This document shows positions 24,921-33,006 of a stretch of DNA of 35,448 nt, piece after piece. Both the position numbers and the translations under genes were made by a program. Position 1 is the stretch's first letter. Every line of letters begins with the position of its first letter. The notes below the pieces were generated by a model. It was given only the letters and a program-made list of their open reading frames with translations. It was not told the DNA's origin and made no database searches. Origin of the DNA: Lachnospiraceae bacterium (GTDB lineage Bacteria > Bacillota > Clostridia > Lachnospirales > Lachnospiraceae); the NCBI GenBank assembly GCA_017470985.1, contig JAFUXA010000015.1, forward strand, positions 1 to 35,448, read 5' to 3'.

Positions 24921-24929
24921 ATTATAGCA
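24921..24929 (-). promoter_or_regulatory. Extended -10 promoter of the GGDEF-EAL gene
   Basis: On the minus strand TGC followed by perfect TATAAT (24921-24926) forms an extended -10, about 59 bp before the TTG start. No good -35 is seen. Confidence 0.5.
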
Positions 24930-24975
24930 CAAATACATAGTTATAGGCAGTATTCTTTTTGTGTGTAATAAGCAT

Positions 24976-24990
24976 AATTGTGGCACAATT
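24976..24990. repeat. 15-bp palindrome in the GGDEF-EAL/bioY divergent region
   Basis: AATTGTG and CACAATT are perfect 7-bp arms around one G. It lies about 50 bp upstream of the GGDEF-EAL -10 and about 55 bp upstream of the BirA box, so it could serve a regulator of the signalling gene. Confidence 0.4.
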
Positions 24991-25042
24991 CAGGGCTTTG
25001 CAAGGCTGTTTTTAGATAATATACAGTAAAAGATAAGATACT

Positions 25043-25073
25043 TTGTTAACCAACATGAATTAATGGTTGACAA
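25043..25073 (+). promoter_or_regulatory. BirA operator
   Basis: TTGTTAAC (25043-25050) and GTTGACAA (25066-25073) are inverted half-sites 15 bp apart, the form of the BirA box known from Firmicute biotin genes. The right half contains the -35 of the bioY promoter, so holo-BirA binding would block RNA polymerase. The adjacent bioY-birA pair confirms the assignment. Confidence 0.9.
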
Positions 25074-25095
25074 ATATGAAGTTAAAAAATATTAT
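25067..25095 (+). promoter_or_regulatory. Promoter of bioY-birA
   Basis: Perfect TTGACA (25067-25072) and TATTAT (25090-25095) are 17 bp apart; the -35 lies in the right BirA half-site. Confidence 0.85.
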
Positions 25096-25138
25096 TGATA
25101 AGGACAAAAAAATTGGACTTAGATGGAGGAATTGAATA

Positions 25139-25687
25139 ATGAAAAAGACAAATGTATATCAAATGGCTACTTGCGCAATTATGGCAGCATTGCTTGGTGT
25201 GTTGGCACCATTGGCGTTACCTGTTGGGCCGGTACCAATTTCCCTTGCAACCCTGGTGGTATACCTGGCTGCGTATATCTTAGAGCCTAAGTGGTCTATA
25301 GTTTCAGTGGTTATATATCTGCTTCTTGGCCTAGTTGGATTGCCAGTATTTTCAGGAGGCAAGGCAGGAGTGGGAACCCTTGTGGGACCTACAGGCGGCT
25401 ATTTAATTGGTTATTTATTTTTGGCATTAATTAGTGGTATATTTATACATAAAGTGGGAAATGGAATTGTAATTTCTATAATCGGTATGGTTATTGCAAC
25501 TGCAGTATTGTATCTATTCGGCACTGTATGGTTTGTGAAAATGATGGATACTGATGTAGCTTATGCAATGAGCGTATGTGTACTTCCATTTATCCCGGGC
25601 GATATTATCAAAATTATTGCAGCAACTATGCTTGGCAAGGCGGTAACCAAGGCTTTGGTCAAAGCGGATTTATTGCCACAGGCATAA
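25139..25687 (+). CDS. bioY: BioY biotin transporter (ECF substrate-binding subunit)
   Basis: A 182-residue membrane protein with six hydrophobic helices. It captures biotin and works alone or with the ECF module (EcfT, EcfA), which is not in this window. Family blocks are ALLGVLAPLALPVGPVPISLATLVVYLAAYILEPKW, GLPVFSGGKAGVGTLVGPTGGYLIGYL and the C-terminal LPFIPGDIIKIIAATMLG. The length is standard. The ATG has GGAGG about 10 nt upstream. The BirA operator-promoter lies immediately in front, and birA follows 15 bp later on the same transcript, giving feedback control of biotin uptake. Confidence 0.95.
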   Translation: MKKTNVYQMATCAIMAALLGVLAPLALPVGPVPISLATLVVYLAAYILEPKWSIVSVVIYLLLGLVGLPVFSGGKAGVGTLVGPTGGYLIGYLFLALISGIFIHKVGNGIVISIIGMVIATAVLYLFGTVWFVKMMDTDVAYAMSVCVLPFIPGDIIKIIAATMLGKAVTKALVKADLLPQA

Positions 25688-25702
25688 GTTATGGGAGATT
25701 AG

Positions 25703-26704
25703 ATGGCTAGATATACAGTAAAAGAACAGGTGTTAAATATTTTGCATATGCACAAAGGCACATATTATTCCGGACAGGAATTGGCGGAGACTCTGGATGT
25801 ATCCAGAACCGCAGTGTGGAAGGCGATTAATAAGTTGCGAGAGGAAGGTTATAAAATAGAAGGTTCTACCCGCAATGGATATGCAATGGCATCTGATACA
25901 GATATATTGAATGCCAATGAAATCGCTGCGGCTCTCGTGGGTGAGGCTGGTGATTTCTATAGAATAAAATGCGTGGATGAGATTGATTCTACTAATATTG
26001 CATGCAGGAAAATGGGCGAAGAAGGCGAGACGGAAGGGGCTTGTGTGGTTGCTTCTAAGCAGACTGCAGGAAGGGGTCGCAGAGGTAGAAAATTTGAATC
26101 ACCTGATATGACAGGAGTGTATCTGAGTATATTGCTTCGACCTAATATGCCTATAACAGACAGCGTACATATTACAACTGCGGCGGCAGTGGCAGCGGCC
26201 AGAGCCTGCGAGACTCTGGATGGGATTGAGCCGGATCAGGTGGCTATCAAGTGGGTGAATGATCTGTTTATTCGAGACAGGAAGTTTGCCGGCATCCTCA
26301 CAGAGGCATCCATTTCTATGGAAAATGGTAAACTTGATTACGCTGTTATGGGAATAGGATTTAATCTCAGTGAGCCAGAGGGAGGCTGGCCTGAGGAATT
26401 ATTAGAAATTGCAGGCAGTCTATATGAGGGAGAGTATCCACTGGGAAGTAGAAATCAGTTGGTAGCTGCATTTCTACAGGAATTCTATCGGGTATATACA
26501 AGTCTGCCTGATGTGACTTACTTAGATGAGTATAGGAGTAGACAGTTGGCTATTGGCAAGACTGTGAAGGTGTTAGAGCCCGACGGCAGTTATCGCATGG
26601 CAGATGTGATTGATGTGGATGACGACTGTCATTTGCTGGTGAGATTTGAGGGAGAAAAGTGTATTTCAAATTTAGATTCAGGAGAGATTAGCATTCGTTG
26701 CTAA
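25703..26704 (+). CDS. birA: Bifunctional biotin-[acetyl-CoA-carboxylase] ligase and biotin repressor
   Basis: A 333-residue group II BirA. Residues 1-60 are the winged-helix DNA-binding domain (SGQELAETLDVSRTAVWKAINKLREEGYKIE). The ligase domain has the biotinyl-AMP loop GRGRRG at 123-128 and KWVNDLFI with catalytic Lys183. The C-terminal SH3-like domain is present (GKTVKVLEPDGSYRMADVIDVDDDCHLLVRFEG). It makes biotinyl-5'-AMP, biotinylates carboxylases and, as holo-repressor, binds the operator at 25043-25073. The TAA stop lies inside its own terminator hairpin. The ribosome binding site is GGGAGA. Confidence 0.95.
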   Translation: MARYTVKEQVLNILHMHKGTYYSGQELAETLDVSRTAVWKAINKLREEGYKIEGSTRNGYAMASDTDILNANEIAAALVGEAGDFYRIKCVDEIDSTNIACRKMGEEGETEGACVVASKQTAGRGRRGRKFESPDMTGVYLSILLRPNMPITDSVHITTAAAVAAARACETLDGIEPDQVAIKWVNDLFIRDRKFAGILTEASISMENGKLDYAVMGIGFNLSEPEGGWPEELLEIAGSLYEGEYPLGSRNQLVAAFLQEFYRVYTSLPDVTYLDEYRSRQLAIGKTVKVLEPDGSYRMADVIDVDDDCHLLVRFEGEKCISNLDSGEISIRC

Positions 26705-26713
26705 TCTCTTTTT
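26684..26713 (+). terminator. birA terminator overlapping the stop codon
   Basis: GAGATTAGCA (26684-26693) pairs perfectly with TGCTAATCTC (26699-26708) around TTCGT, followed by five T. The TAA stop at 26702-26704 lies within the right arm. Confidence 0.88.
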
Positions 26714-26883
26714 GATAAAAAATAGAATTTTTTGTAAAAAATTATGTCCGATTTTGACGAAGATGTAATAAATATTATAAAAAGTTCAATTATTTTATAT
26801 ATTGACTAATTTATTATATGTTAAAATTCAGACAGAGTTATAATTTACGTAAGATATAATTTGTATTATTTAGGAGGGTAAAA

Positions 26884-29313
26884 ATGAAGTTATTTGAATA
26901 CGAGGAGAGACATACTTCCACAGTGCGCAATACACTGGCTGAGTGTATGGTTCTATTGAAAAAAGACGGGAAATTTCCACTGGAGAATCCGGGAAAGATT
27001 GCTTTGTTCGGAAACGGTGTCAGAAACACTATAAAGGGTGGAACAGGTTCCGGAGAGGTTAACTCACATTATTCCGTAAATGTAGAGCAAGGTCTAATAA
27101 ATGCCGGCTTCGAGATTACTACAACAAAGTGGTTGAATGAATATGAAGAGGTGAAGGCTAAAGCCAAGGAAGAATTTATGGGTAAAATCAAGAAGGACGC
27201 CAAGAAAGCTCATGTGAATATATTTATCTATTCTATGGGTAAGGCAATGGTGGAGCCTGAATATAATATTCCTCTTGATGGAGAAGGAGATACAGCAGTT
27301 TATGTTCTCGCAAGAATTTCAGGAGAAGGAAATGACAGACCTGTAGAATCAGGTGAAATCAAGCTTACAGAAACTGAGAAGAGAGATATTCTGGCTCTCA
27401 ATGCCAAGTATGATAAGTTCATGCTTGTTCTCAATGTGGGAGGCGTGGTAGATTTGTCAGATGTGAAGGATGTGAAGAATATTCTCCTTCTCACTCAGTT
27501 GGGAGTTGATACTGGAAACGGTTTGGCAGATGTTCTCTTAGGTAAGCAGAATCCTTCTGGAAAGCTGGCTACTACCTGGGCAGCTTTTGAAGAATATTTC
27601 CCAATGGAAGATTTCGAGGATATCGACGATACCAGATATAAGGAAGGTATCTATGTGGGATACAGATATTTTGATACTTTCAAGAAGAAGTATATCTTCC
27701 CATTTGGATTTGGATTGTCTTATACAGAATTCAATACAGTATTTGATGATGTGATTGTAGATGGCACTGCAGTTACAGTATCAGCTACAGTTACCAATAC
27801 TGGTAATCGCAGCGGTAAAGAAGTAGTGCAGGTATATCAGTCTGCACCGGCAGGTAAGCTGGACAAGGCATACCAGGATCTGGTTGGATTTACCAAGACC
27901 AGGGAATTGGCTCCAGGTGAGTCCCAGCAGGTGAAGGTGGAATATGATCTTACAGATTTTACTTCCTATGATGAGGAGACAGCAAGTTATATTCTTGAGG
28001 CAGGAGAATATGTTGTCAGATTGGGAAATGATAGTGTAAATACAGAGATAGTAGCTTCGTTGACTTTGGATTCAACTGTAGTTGTATTACAGGCGAAAAA
28101 TGTTCTTGGTTCTACTGATTTTGATGATCTCCAATCAGAGAAGCAGATTTATGATATTCCTGCTACAGCTAAGAGAATTACAATTGATTCAGGGGCTATA
28201 ACAACCGAAAAGGTGGAATATGATAAGAAGTATGATATCCTGCCAGAGATTGAAGCCTTGAGTATTGAGAAGGCAGCTCTTTTAAATATTGGTGGATTTG
28301 ATCCTAATAAGAGCGGTCTTGCTTCAATAATCGGAAGTGCCGGAACCAAAGTATGTGGTTCAGCTGGTGAGACATCAGCATATGTCAAATCAGACTTCCC
28401 TGTAATGTCTATGGCAGATGGCCCTGCAGGTCTTAGAATTGCCAAGGAATACTTCGAGGATGCCAAGGGTAAACATGTAATTGGTGTATCAGCTTTCCCT
28501 GAAAGTATGCTTGATTTTATGCCATCTATAACGAAATTCTTTATGAAGCTGGTTGGTGGCGGCAAGAAGCCAAAGGCTGGAAATGAAATTAAATATCAGT
28601 ATTGTACAGCTATTCCAATTGGATTTGCCATTGCTCAATCATTTAATGTTGAGTTAGCTGCCGAGTATGGTAATATTGTTGGAGAAGAGATGGAGATGTT
28701 CGGTGTGAATCTCTGGCTTGCGCCTGCATTGAATATTCACAGATCTATCCGTTGTGGTAGAAACTTCGAATATTTCTCAGAAGATCCTGTGATTTCAGGC
28801 TTGATGTCAGCTGCAATTACCAATGGAGTGCAGAAGCATCCTGGTTGTGGAACTACAATTAAGCATTATGCAGCCAACAACAAGGAGTTGAATCGCTATT
28901 GTAATAATAGTATTGTATCTGAAAGAGCTATGCGAGAAATATATACCAAGGGATTTGGTATTGCAGTGAGAGAATCACAGCCTCATGCTCTTATGACATC
29001 ATATAATCTGATAAATGGTCAGCATACAGCAGAAAGCCGTGGACTTATAGAAGACATATTGAGATGTGAGTATGGTTATGAGGGAATTGTAATGACTGAC
29101 TGGGTTATTCAGGTGGCAGCAATATCTCAATCTACTCATAGAAATTCTCAGGCTAGATATGTGGCAGCAGCAGGTGGAGACTTGTTCATGCCAGGTGGCA
29201 AAGCTGATTACGAGAATTTGAAGGCGGGTATAAAGGCTGGAGATGTAAGTGAGGAGCAGGTGAGAATCAATGCATCTCGCGTACTTGCTATGGCAAAGCA
29301 ACTGGTAAAGTAG
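26884..29313 (+). CDS. GH3 beta-glucosidase with permuted domain order
   Basis: An 809-residue cytoplasmic glycosidase with no signal peptide. The usual GH3 order is reversed. The C-terminal-type alpha/beta sandwich comes first (KIALFGNGVRNTIKGGTGSGEVN, LLLTQLGVDTGNGLADVLLGKQNPSGKLATTW), then a fibronectin-III-like domain (PFGFGLSYTEF, ATVTNTGNRSGKEVVQVY). The TIM barrel occupies about residues 480-809 (ADGPAGLR, LWLAPALNIHRSIRCGRNFEYFSEDP, KHYAANNKELNR). The nucleophile is Asp739 in GIVMTDW. This order is known from Butyrivibrio fibrisolvens BglA and a Ruminococcus albus enzyme. The acid/base Glu should lie in the N-terminal sandwich. The ATG has AGGAGGG at 6 nt. An AraC gene follows 25 bp later and a GPH symporter after that, so it probably cleaves imported beta-glucosides or xylosides. 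Confidence 0.93.
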   Translation: MKLFEYEERHTSTVRNTLAECMVLLKKDGKFPLENPGKIALFGNGVRNTIKGGTGSGEVNSHYSVNVEQGLINAGFEITTTKWLNEYEEVKAKAKEEFMGKIKKDAKKAHVNIFIYSMGKAMVEPEYNIPLDGEGDTAVYVLARISGEGNDRPVESGEIKLTETEKRDILALNAKYDKFMLVLNVGGVVDLSDVKDVKNILLLTQLGVDTGNGLADVLLGKQNPSGKLATTWAAFEEYFPMEDFEDIDDTRYKEGIYVGYRYFDTFKKKYIFPFGFGLSYTEFNTVFDDVIVDGTAVTVSATVTNTGNRSGKEVVQVYQSAPAGKLDKAYQDLVGFTKTRELAPGESQQVKVEYDLTDFTSYDEETASYILEAGEYVVRLGNDSVNTEIVASLTLDSTVVVLQAKNVLGSTDFDDLQSEKQIYDIPATAKRITIDSGAITTEKVEYDKKYDILPEIEALSIEKAALLNIGGFDPNKSGLASIIGSAGTKVCGSAGETSAYVKSDFPVMSMADGPAGLRIAKEYFEDAKGKHVIGVSAFPESMLDFMPSITKFFMKLVGGGKKPKAGNEIKYQYCTAIPIGFAIAQSFNVELAAEYGNIVGEEMEMFGVNLWLAPALNIHRSIRCGRNFEYFSEDPVISGLMSAAITNGVQKHPGCGTTIKHYAANNKELNRYCNNSIVSERAMREIYTKGFGIAVRESQPHALMTSYNLINGQHTAESRGLIEDILRCEYGYEGIVMTDWVIQVAAISQSTHRNSQARYVAAAGGDLFMPGGKADYENLKAGIKAGDVSEEQVRINASRVLAMAKQLVK

Positions 29314-29338
29314 AAGCAGCAGAAATGGATGATTGAAT

Positions 29339-30541
29339 ATGGGAAAATTGGATTTCATTTTAAAACAGGCTTATTATATGTCAGGTGCTACTATTACGGA
29401 AGTGACCAGTGAAAATGAGATTCGTACCATATATGGATATAAGGATGCTGACAATACAATTGTGCCAGTTGGAACAAACAGAATAGAGGAGATAGTAAAT
29501 GCTTATCATGGTTCAAAGCCGGAGGTTATGAACTATGATAGTGCGGTTTACTATCTGATTTTCAGAGGTCCCAAGGATAGTAAATATATCATAGGGCCTC
29601 TGCTTTTTGTTATGGTTTCTTTCAAGGATATGGTGCGTTATCGCAGAGACAATGGAATCAAGGATGTGAAATACAAGATTCCTGTGTATGAGTTTGGTCG
29701 GGCTACAGCTTTGGTTTCAATCATTCATATGGAATTGACAGGGGAGATGCTGCCTGATAACTGGATTTGGGATGAATATTTGTCCGATGTCAAAGTAGAA
29801 GCCAACGAGTTGGAAAAGTATGAGTTGGAAAATGTATTTCAGGAGCGAAGTCGAGTTGCTTATGAAGAGGAAATGCAATTTTTAAATGGAATAGAACAGG
29901 GTAAGCTGCCTTCCGGGGAGATGAGTCTGTCTCCTGAGAATGTGGATATGTTGAGCAAAGTGGGCATATTTACCAAGGATAATGACGGGCTGAAGCAGGC
30001 AGAAATAACATTTGTAAGTGGTATTGTATTGGCAACGAGGGCTGCAATCAGAGGTGGTGTTCCACCATTTGAGATGTATACTATGTCTGATATTTTCCTT
30101 CAGAAAATGACATCAGCTCAAAATTTAATGGACATGATTCGGATTTATATTGAGGCATGCAATCGAATTGTTCAAGCTGTCAATGAAGCAAAAAGCCGCA
30201 AGACTTCTGATTTGGTGGAGACTTGTAAGAAATATATTGAGCGACATCGCAACGGCAAAATTGTTATAGCAGATCTGGCAAGGGAGTTGGGTAAGAGTCA
30301 AAGTTATCTTGCAAGAAGATTCCATGAGGAGACGGGAATAACTCTTCAGCAATATGCTCTGGATCAGAGGCTGGAGGCCGGTGCTAATATGCTGAAATTT
30401 TCTGATGAGAGAATTGGTGATATAGCAGAATACCTGGGATTTTCTTCTCAGAGCCATTTTTCCAACCTGTTTATGAAGAAATATGGACAGTCTCCAGCTG
30501 AGTATAGGAGACAGAATAAGATAATTGATTTTAAAGAATGA
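29339..30541 (+). CDS. AraC-family transcriptional regulator
   Basis: A 400-residue regulator. The N-terminal ~260 residues are a sensor region I do not recognise (KQAYYMSGATITEVTSENEIRTIYGYKDADNT, PLLFVMVSFKDMVRYRR). The C-terminal 100 residues are a double helix-turn-helix AraC domain (GKIVIADLARELGKSQSYLARRFHEETGITLQQYALDQRLEAGANML, then RIGDIAEYLGFSSQSHFSNLFMKKYGQSPAEYR). It lies 25 bp after the GH3 gene and upstream of the GPH symporter, so it likely controls this sugar locus. ATG 29339 is taken over TTG 29333; the ribosome binding site is weak (GGATGA), so low or coupled translation is expected. Confidence 0.88.
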   Translation: MGKLDFILKQAYYMSGATITEVTSENEIRTIYGYKDADNTIVPVGTNRIEEIVNAYHGSKPEVMNYDSAVYYLIFRGPKDSKYIIGPLLFVMVSFKDMVRYRRDNGIKDVKYKIPVYEFGRATALVSIIHMELTGEMLPDNWIWDEYLSDVKVEANELEKYELENVFQERSRVAYEEEMQFLNGIEQGKLPSGEMSLSPENVDMLSKVGIFTKDNDGLKQAEITFVSGIVLATRAAIRGGVPPFEMYTMSDIFLQKMTSAQNLMDMIRIYIEACNRIVQAVNEAKSRKTSDLVETCKKYIERHRNGKIVIADLARELGKSQSYLARRFHEETGITLQQYALDQRLEAGANMLKFSDERIGDIAEYLGFSSQSHFSNLFMKKYGQSPAEYRRQNKIIDFKE

Positions 30542-30710
30542 TATGAAAAATATGTCAGGGTGAAAACTTACGTCAAATAAATGATAAATAGTTCATGAAT
30601 GTGTTAATAATATTTCTACATACATTTTATAGTTGAATTACAGAAAAAGAGTTTCTAAGAGAGATGATGATATCTGGAAAAACTAGTTATGTTATGTGGA
30701 GGGTACTAAA

Positions 30711-32384
30711 ATGAAACAGGAAAGAACTTATAAACTTGGACTGTTCAATAGTAAGTTTTTTGATTCGAAGGTTACTTCTGCCAATATCCAGACTTCCGAG
30801 AAGGTATGGGGATATTTCGTAGGACCTATGTTTATGTATATGGCGTACTATGCTATTGCAGGAACTTATTTGACACAGTTTTATACAGATGTACTTGGAA
30901 TTGGTGGAGTATTTCTTACAATGATGCCGGTGTTTTCCAAGATTTTTGACGCTATTACCAATGTAATTATGGGTCGAATAATTGACAAGACCCGAACCAG
31001 ACAGGGTAAGGCGAGACCATGGCTGGCAATATCGGGTGTGCTGATTATGATTTCTGGAATTGGTCTTTATACAGTGCCAAAGGCTGGATATTCTGTTCAG
31101 ATAGTATGGATTATTGTAAGTTATAATCTCTTTTTTGCATTGGCATTTACGATTTATAATATGAGTCATACTCTGATGGTTCCGCTTGCTACCAGAAATA
31201 CCAAGCAGCGTGATAGTCTGGCAATGCTTACTTCTATGGGAACATCAATGATTCCTGGATTTTTGGTTGTTATTCTATTACCATTTATTATCAAAAATAT
31301 CGGTGTAGGTGCTGCAGCTCAGAGCAGATGGATCATAGTAATGGGGTTGCTTTCTGTATTTGCATTACCTGCAGTTTTGATTGAATATTATTTCACAAAA
31401 GAACGCGTGACAGAGGAAAGCATAAATGATGCTGGTGAAAATAATATGGCAGTTGTACCTATGGCAGAGCAGATCAAGGCTTGTTTGACCAATAAGTACT
31501 GGCTTATGGTTATGGCTGTATGGGCATTGTTCCAGTTTTCTCAATTCTTATCAACTAACAGTATGATTTACTTTGCTAACTGGGTATTAGGCTCATCAGT
31601 TGCAGAGGGTGCAACTAATCAGGTGCTAATCAATGCTATAGGTCAGTTCCCGCTAGGAATTGGAATTGTGGTTTTGTGGCCACTTGTAAAGAAATTCGGT
31701 AAGAGATGGGTATTCCAGATTGGATTTGTAATTGGAGCTATTGGATGCTTGATTGTAATGCTTAATCCTACCAGTCTAATTGGAGTTGTGGCAGGTTTAT
31801 TTATTAAATCATGGGGAGCTCTTCCTACATATGCCATTGCAGCTGTTCTTGCGGAGGCTATGGATCAGGTGGAGTATACCAGTGGATTTAGAGTAGATGG
31901 ATTTACTGCATCTATTAATACAATTATTGCTACAATTGCAGCTGGAATTGGACAGTCGATTCTTCTGGGAGGTATTAATGCATTTGGGTATATTGCTCCA
32001 GCCAGTTCTGCTGATGTTATAACTCAACCACATGCAGTACAGACATTTTTTACATGGGCTTTTGTAGGAATATGTATGATTGCTTATCTTGTAATGGCGC
32101 TGATTATGACATTCTATGATGCGGAAGATCATGCCAAGGAAGTGGCTGATACAATTATTGATAGACATAGAAAGGCTGCAGAGGCAAGAGGCGAGGTATA
32201 TATTTCTCCAGAGGAGAAAGCCGAGCAGGAACAGATTGAGTTGGAACGCAAGGCTGAGGAGGATAGAATTCGTGAATTGAAGGCAAAATGTGCCAAGAAG
32301 GGATTAAACTTCCAGGAGGAAGAGGCCAAGTATCAGGAGAAGCTTGCCAAGAAAAAGGCCAAGGCCAACCGCTCAAAGAAATAG
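30711..32384 (+). CDS. GPH-family (glycoside-pentoside-hexuronide) cation:sugar symporter
   Basis: A 557-residue MFS-related symporter with twelve hydrophobic helices up to about residue 470. Family marks include the loop GRIIDKTRTRQGKARPWL after helix 2 (the conserved D-x-T-R-T-R-x-G-K-x-R-P-W), AFTIYNMSHTLMVPLATRNTKQRDSLAML, and QVEYTSGFRVDGFTASI. Such carriers (melibiose, xyloside, glucuronide types) import sugars with Na+ or H+. The last ~85 residues are a highly charged Lys/Glu coiled-coil-like cytoplasmic tail, longer than usual. ATG 30711 is chosen since GGAGGG lies 7 nt upstream; a GTG at 30696 overlaps that site. It completes the GH3-AraC locus. Confidence 0.92.
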   Translation: MKQERTYKLGLFNSKFFDSKVTSANIQTSEKVWGYFVGPMFMYMAYYAIAGTYLTQFYTDVLGIGGVFLTMMPVFSKIFDAITNVIMGRIIDKTRTRQGKARPWLAISGVLIMISGIGLYTVPKAGYSVQIVWIIVSYNLFFALAFTIYNMSHTLMVPLATRNTKQRDSLAMLTSMGTSMIPGFLVVILLPFIIKNIGVGAAAQSRWIIVMGLLSVFALPAVLIEYYFTKERVTEESINDAGENNMAVVPMAEQIKACLTNKYWLMVMAVWALFQFSQFLSTNSMIYFANWVLGSSVAEGATNQVLINAIGQFPLGIGIVVLWPLVKKFGKRWVFQIGFVIGAIGCLIVMLNPTSLIGVVAGLFIKSWGALPTYAIAAVLAEAMDQVEYTSGFRVDGFTASINTIIATIAAGIGQSILLGGINAFGYIAPASSADVITQPHAVQTFFTWAFVGICMIAYLVMALIMTFYDAEDHAKEVADTIIDRHRKAAEARGEVYISPEEKAEQEQIELERKAEEDRIRELKAKCAKKGLNFQEEEAKYQEKLAKKKAKANRSKK

Positions 32385-32438
32385 ATAAGTATTTTATATT
32401 AATTAAATAAGTTGGAAAATGATTATATTTTAATGAAG

Positions 32439-32468
32439 ACAGTGGGCTGTTTGGTCCACTGTTTTTTT
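32439..32468 (+). terminator. Terminator after the GPH symporter
   Basis: ACAGTGG (32439-32445) pairs with CCACTGT (32456-32462) around a 10-nt loop, followed by a run of seven T. Confidence 0.85.
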
Positions 32469-32491
32469 GTCATTTTTTTGATATAAAAACC

Positions 32492-32520
32492 TTGAATTCA
32501 GTTATCATATATGATAACAT
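32492..32520 (+). promoter_or_regulatory. Candidate promoter containing an 18-bp perfect palindrome
   Basis: TTGAAT (32492-32497) and TAACAT (32515-32520) are 17 bp apart. The spacer and -10 are covered by GTTATCATATATGATAAC (32501-32518), a perfect palindrome placed where a dimeric repressor would act. The -10 is only a partial match. A 5' leader of about 65 nt would precede the 94-aa gene. Confidence 0.5.
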
Positions 32521-32591
32521 TATAGATGTGTTGAGGATGTTGCATTTTGTATCAACAAGACACAAAAACCTATTGAATTCGGGAGATATGA

Positions 32592-32876
32592 ATGAAAAGG
32601 TCACCTAAGTTAGATCGTCATGTGGATAAGGATGTGGTGCTTTGCAGAACCACTAATCACATGGCCAGTAGAAGAACAACCAGACTACTTTTAGAGGACT
32701 CTATTCCTTTTACAGCAAACTGGAAGAGGGTACCTTTCTTTAAGAGAGATGAGTATGGTGGAGCCAATGAGGTTTGCATCATTACCATCAATAGAAATCT
32801 CTATTGCAAAGCTCGACGCAGTATCAACAATTTAGGAGCAAGAGATAGAGATAATTTATTGCTAAATGTTATTTAG
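32592..32876 (+). CDS. Small Arg-rich conserved-looking protein of unknown function
   Basis: A 94-residue soluble protein, basic (about twelve Arg), with motifs RHVDKDVVLCRTTNHMASRRTTRLLLEDSIPFTANWKRVPFF and NEVCIITINRNLYCKARRSI. It is probably real: GGGAGA lies 8 nt before the ATG, a palindromic promoter is upstream, and a strong terminator follows. The order strand (VVLCRTTN), helix (ASRRTTRLLLEDS), strand (IPFTANW) loosely recalls the DUF2007 'putative signal-transducing' fold, but I would not assign that. No membrane segment or signal is present. Three cysteines are spread along the chain without a zinc-finger pattern. Confidence 0.7.
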   Translation: MKRSPKLDRHVDKDVVLCRTTNHMASRRTTRLLLEDSIPFTANWKRVPFFKRDEYGGANEVCIITINRNLYCKARRSINNLGARDRDNLLLNVI

Positions 32877-32925
32877 CAGCATGAGAATTTGGAAAATATC
32901 ATAGTTACTTGATTTGGTGTATTTT

Positions 32926-32956
32926 AAAACCCCGAGGCATTTATGCTTCGGGGTTT
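32926..32956. terminator. Terminator between the 94-aa gene and the GT2 gene
   Basis: AAACCCCGAGGCAT pairs with ATGCTTCGGGGTTT (to 32956), a 14-bp stem with one G-U. The stem ends in A/T runs on both sides, so it may serve both convergent genes. Confidence 0.88.
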
Positions 32957-33006
32957 GTGTATTTACAAAAGCGATTTTATTTCTGTTATATTTATTACTT
33001 CTATAA

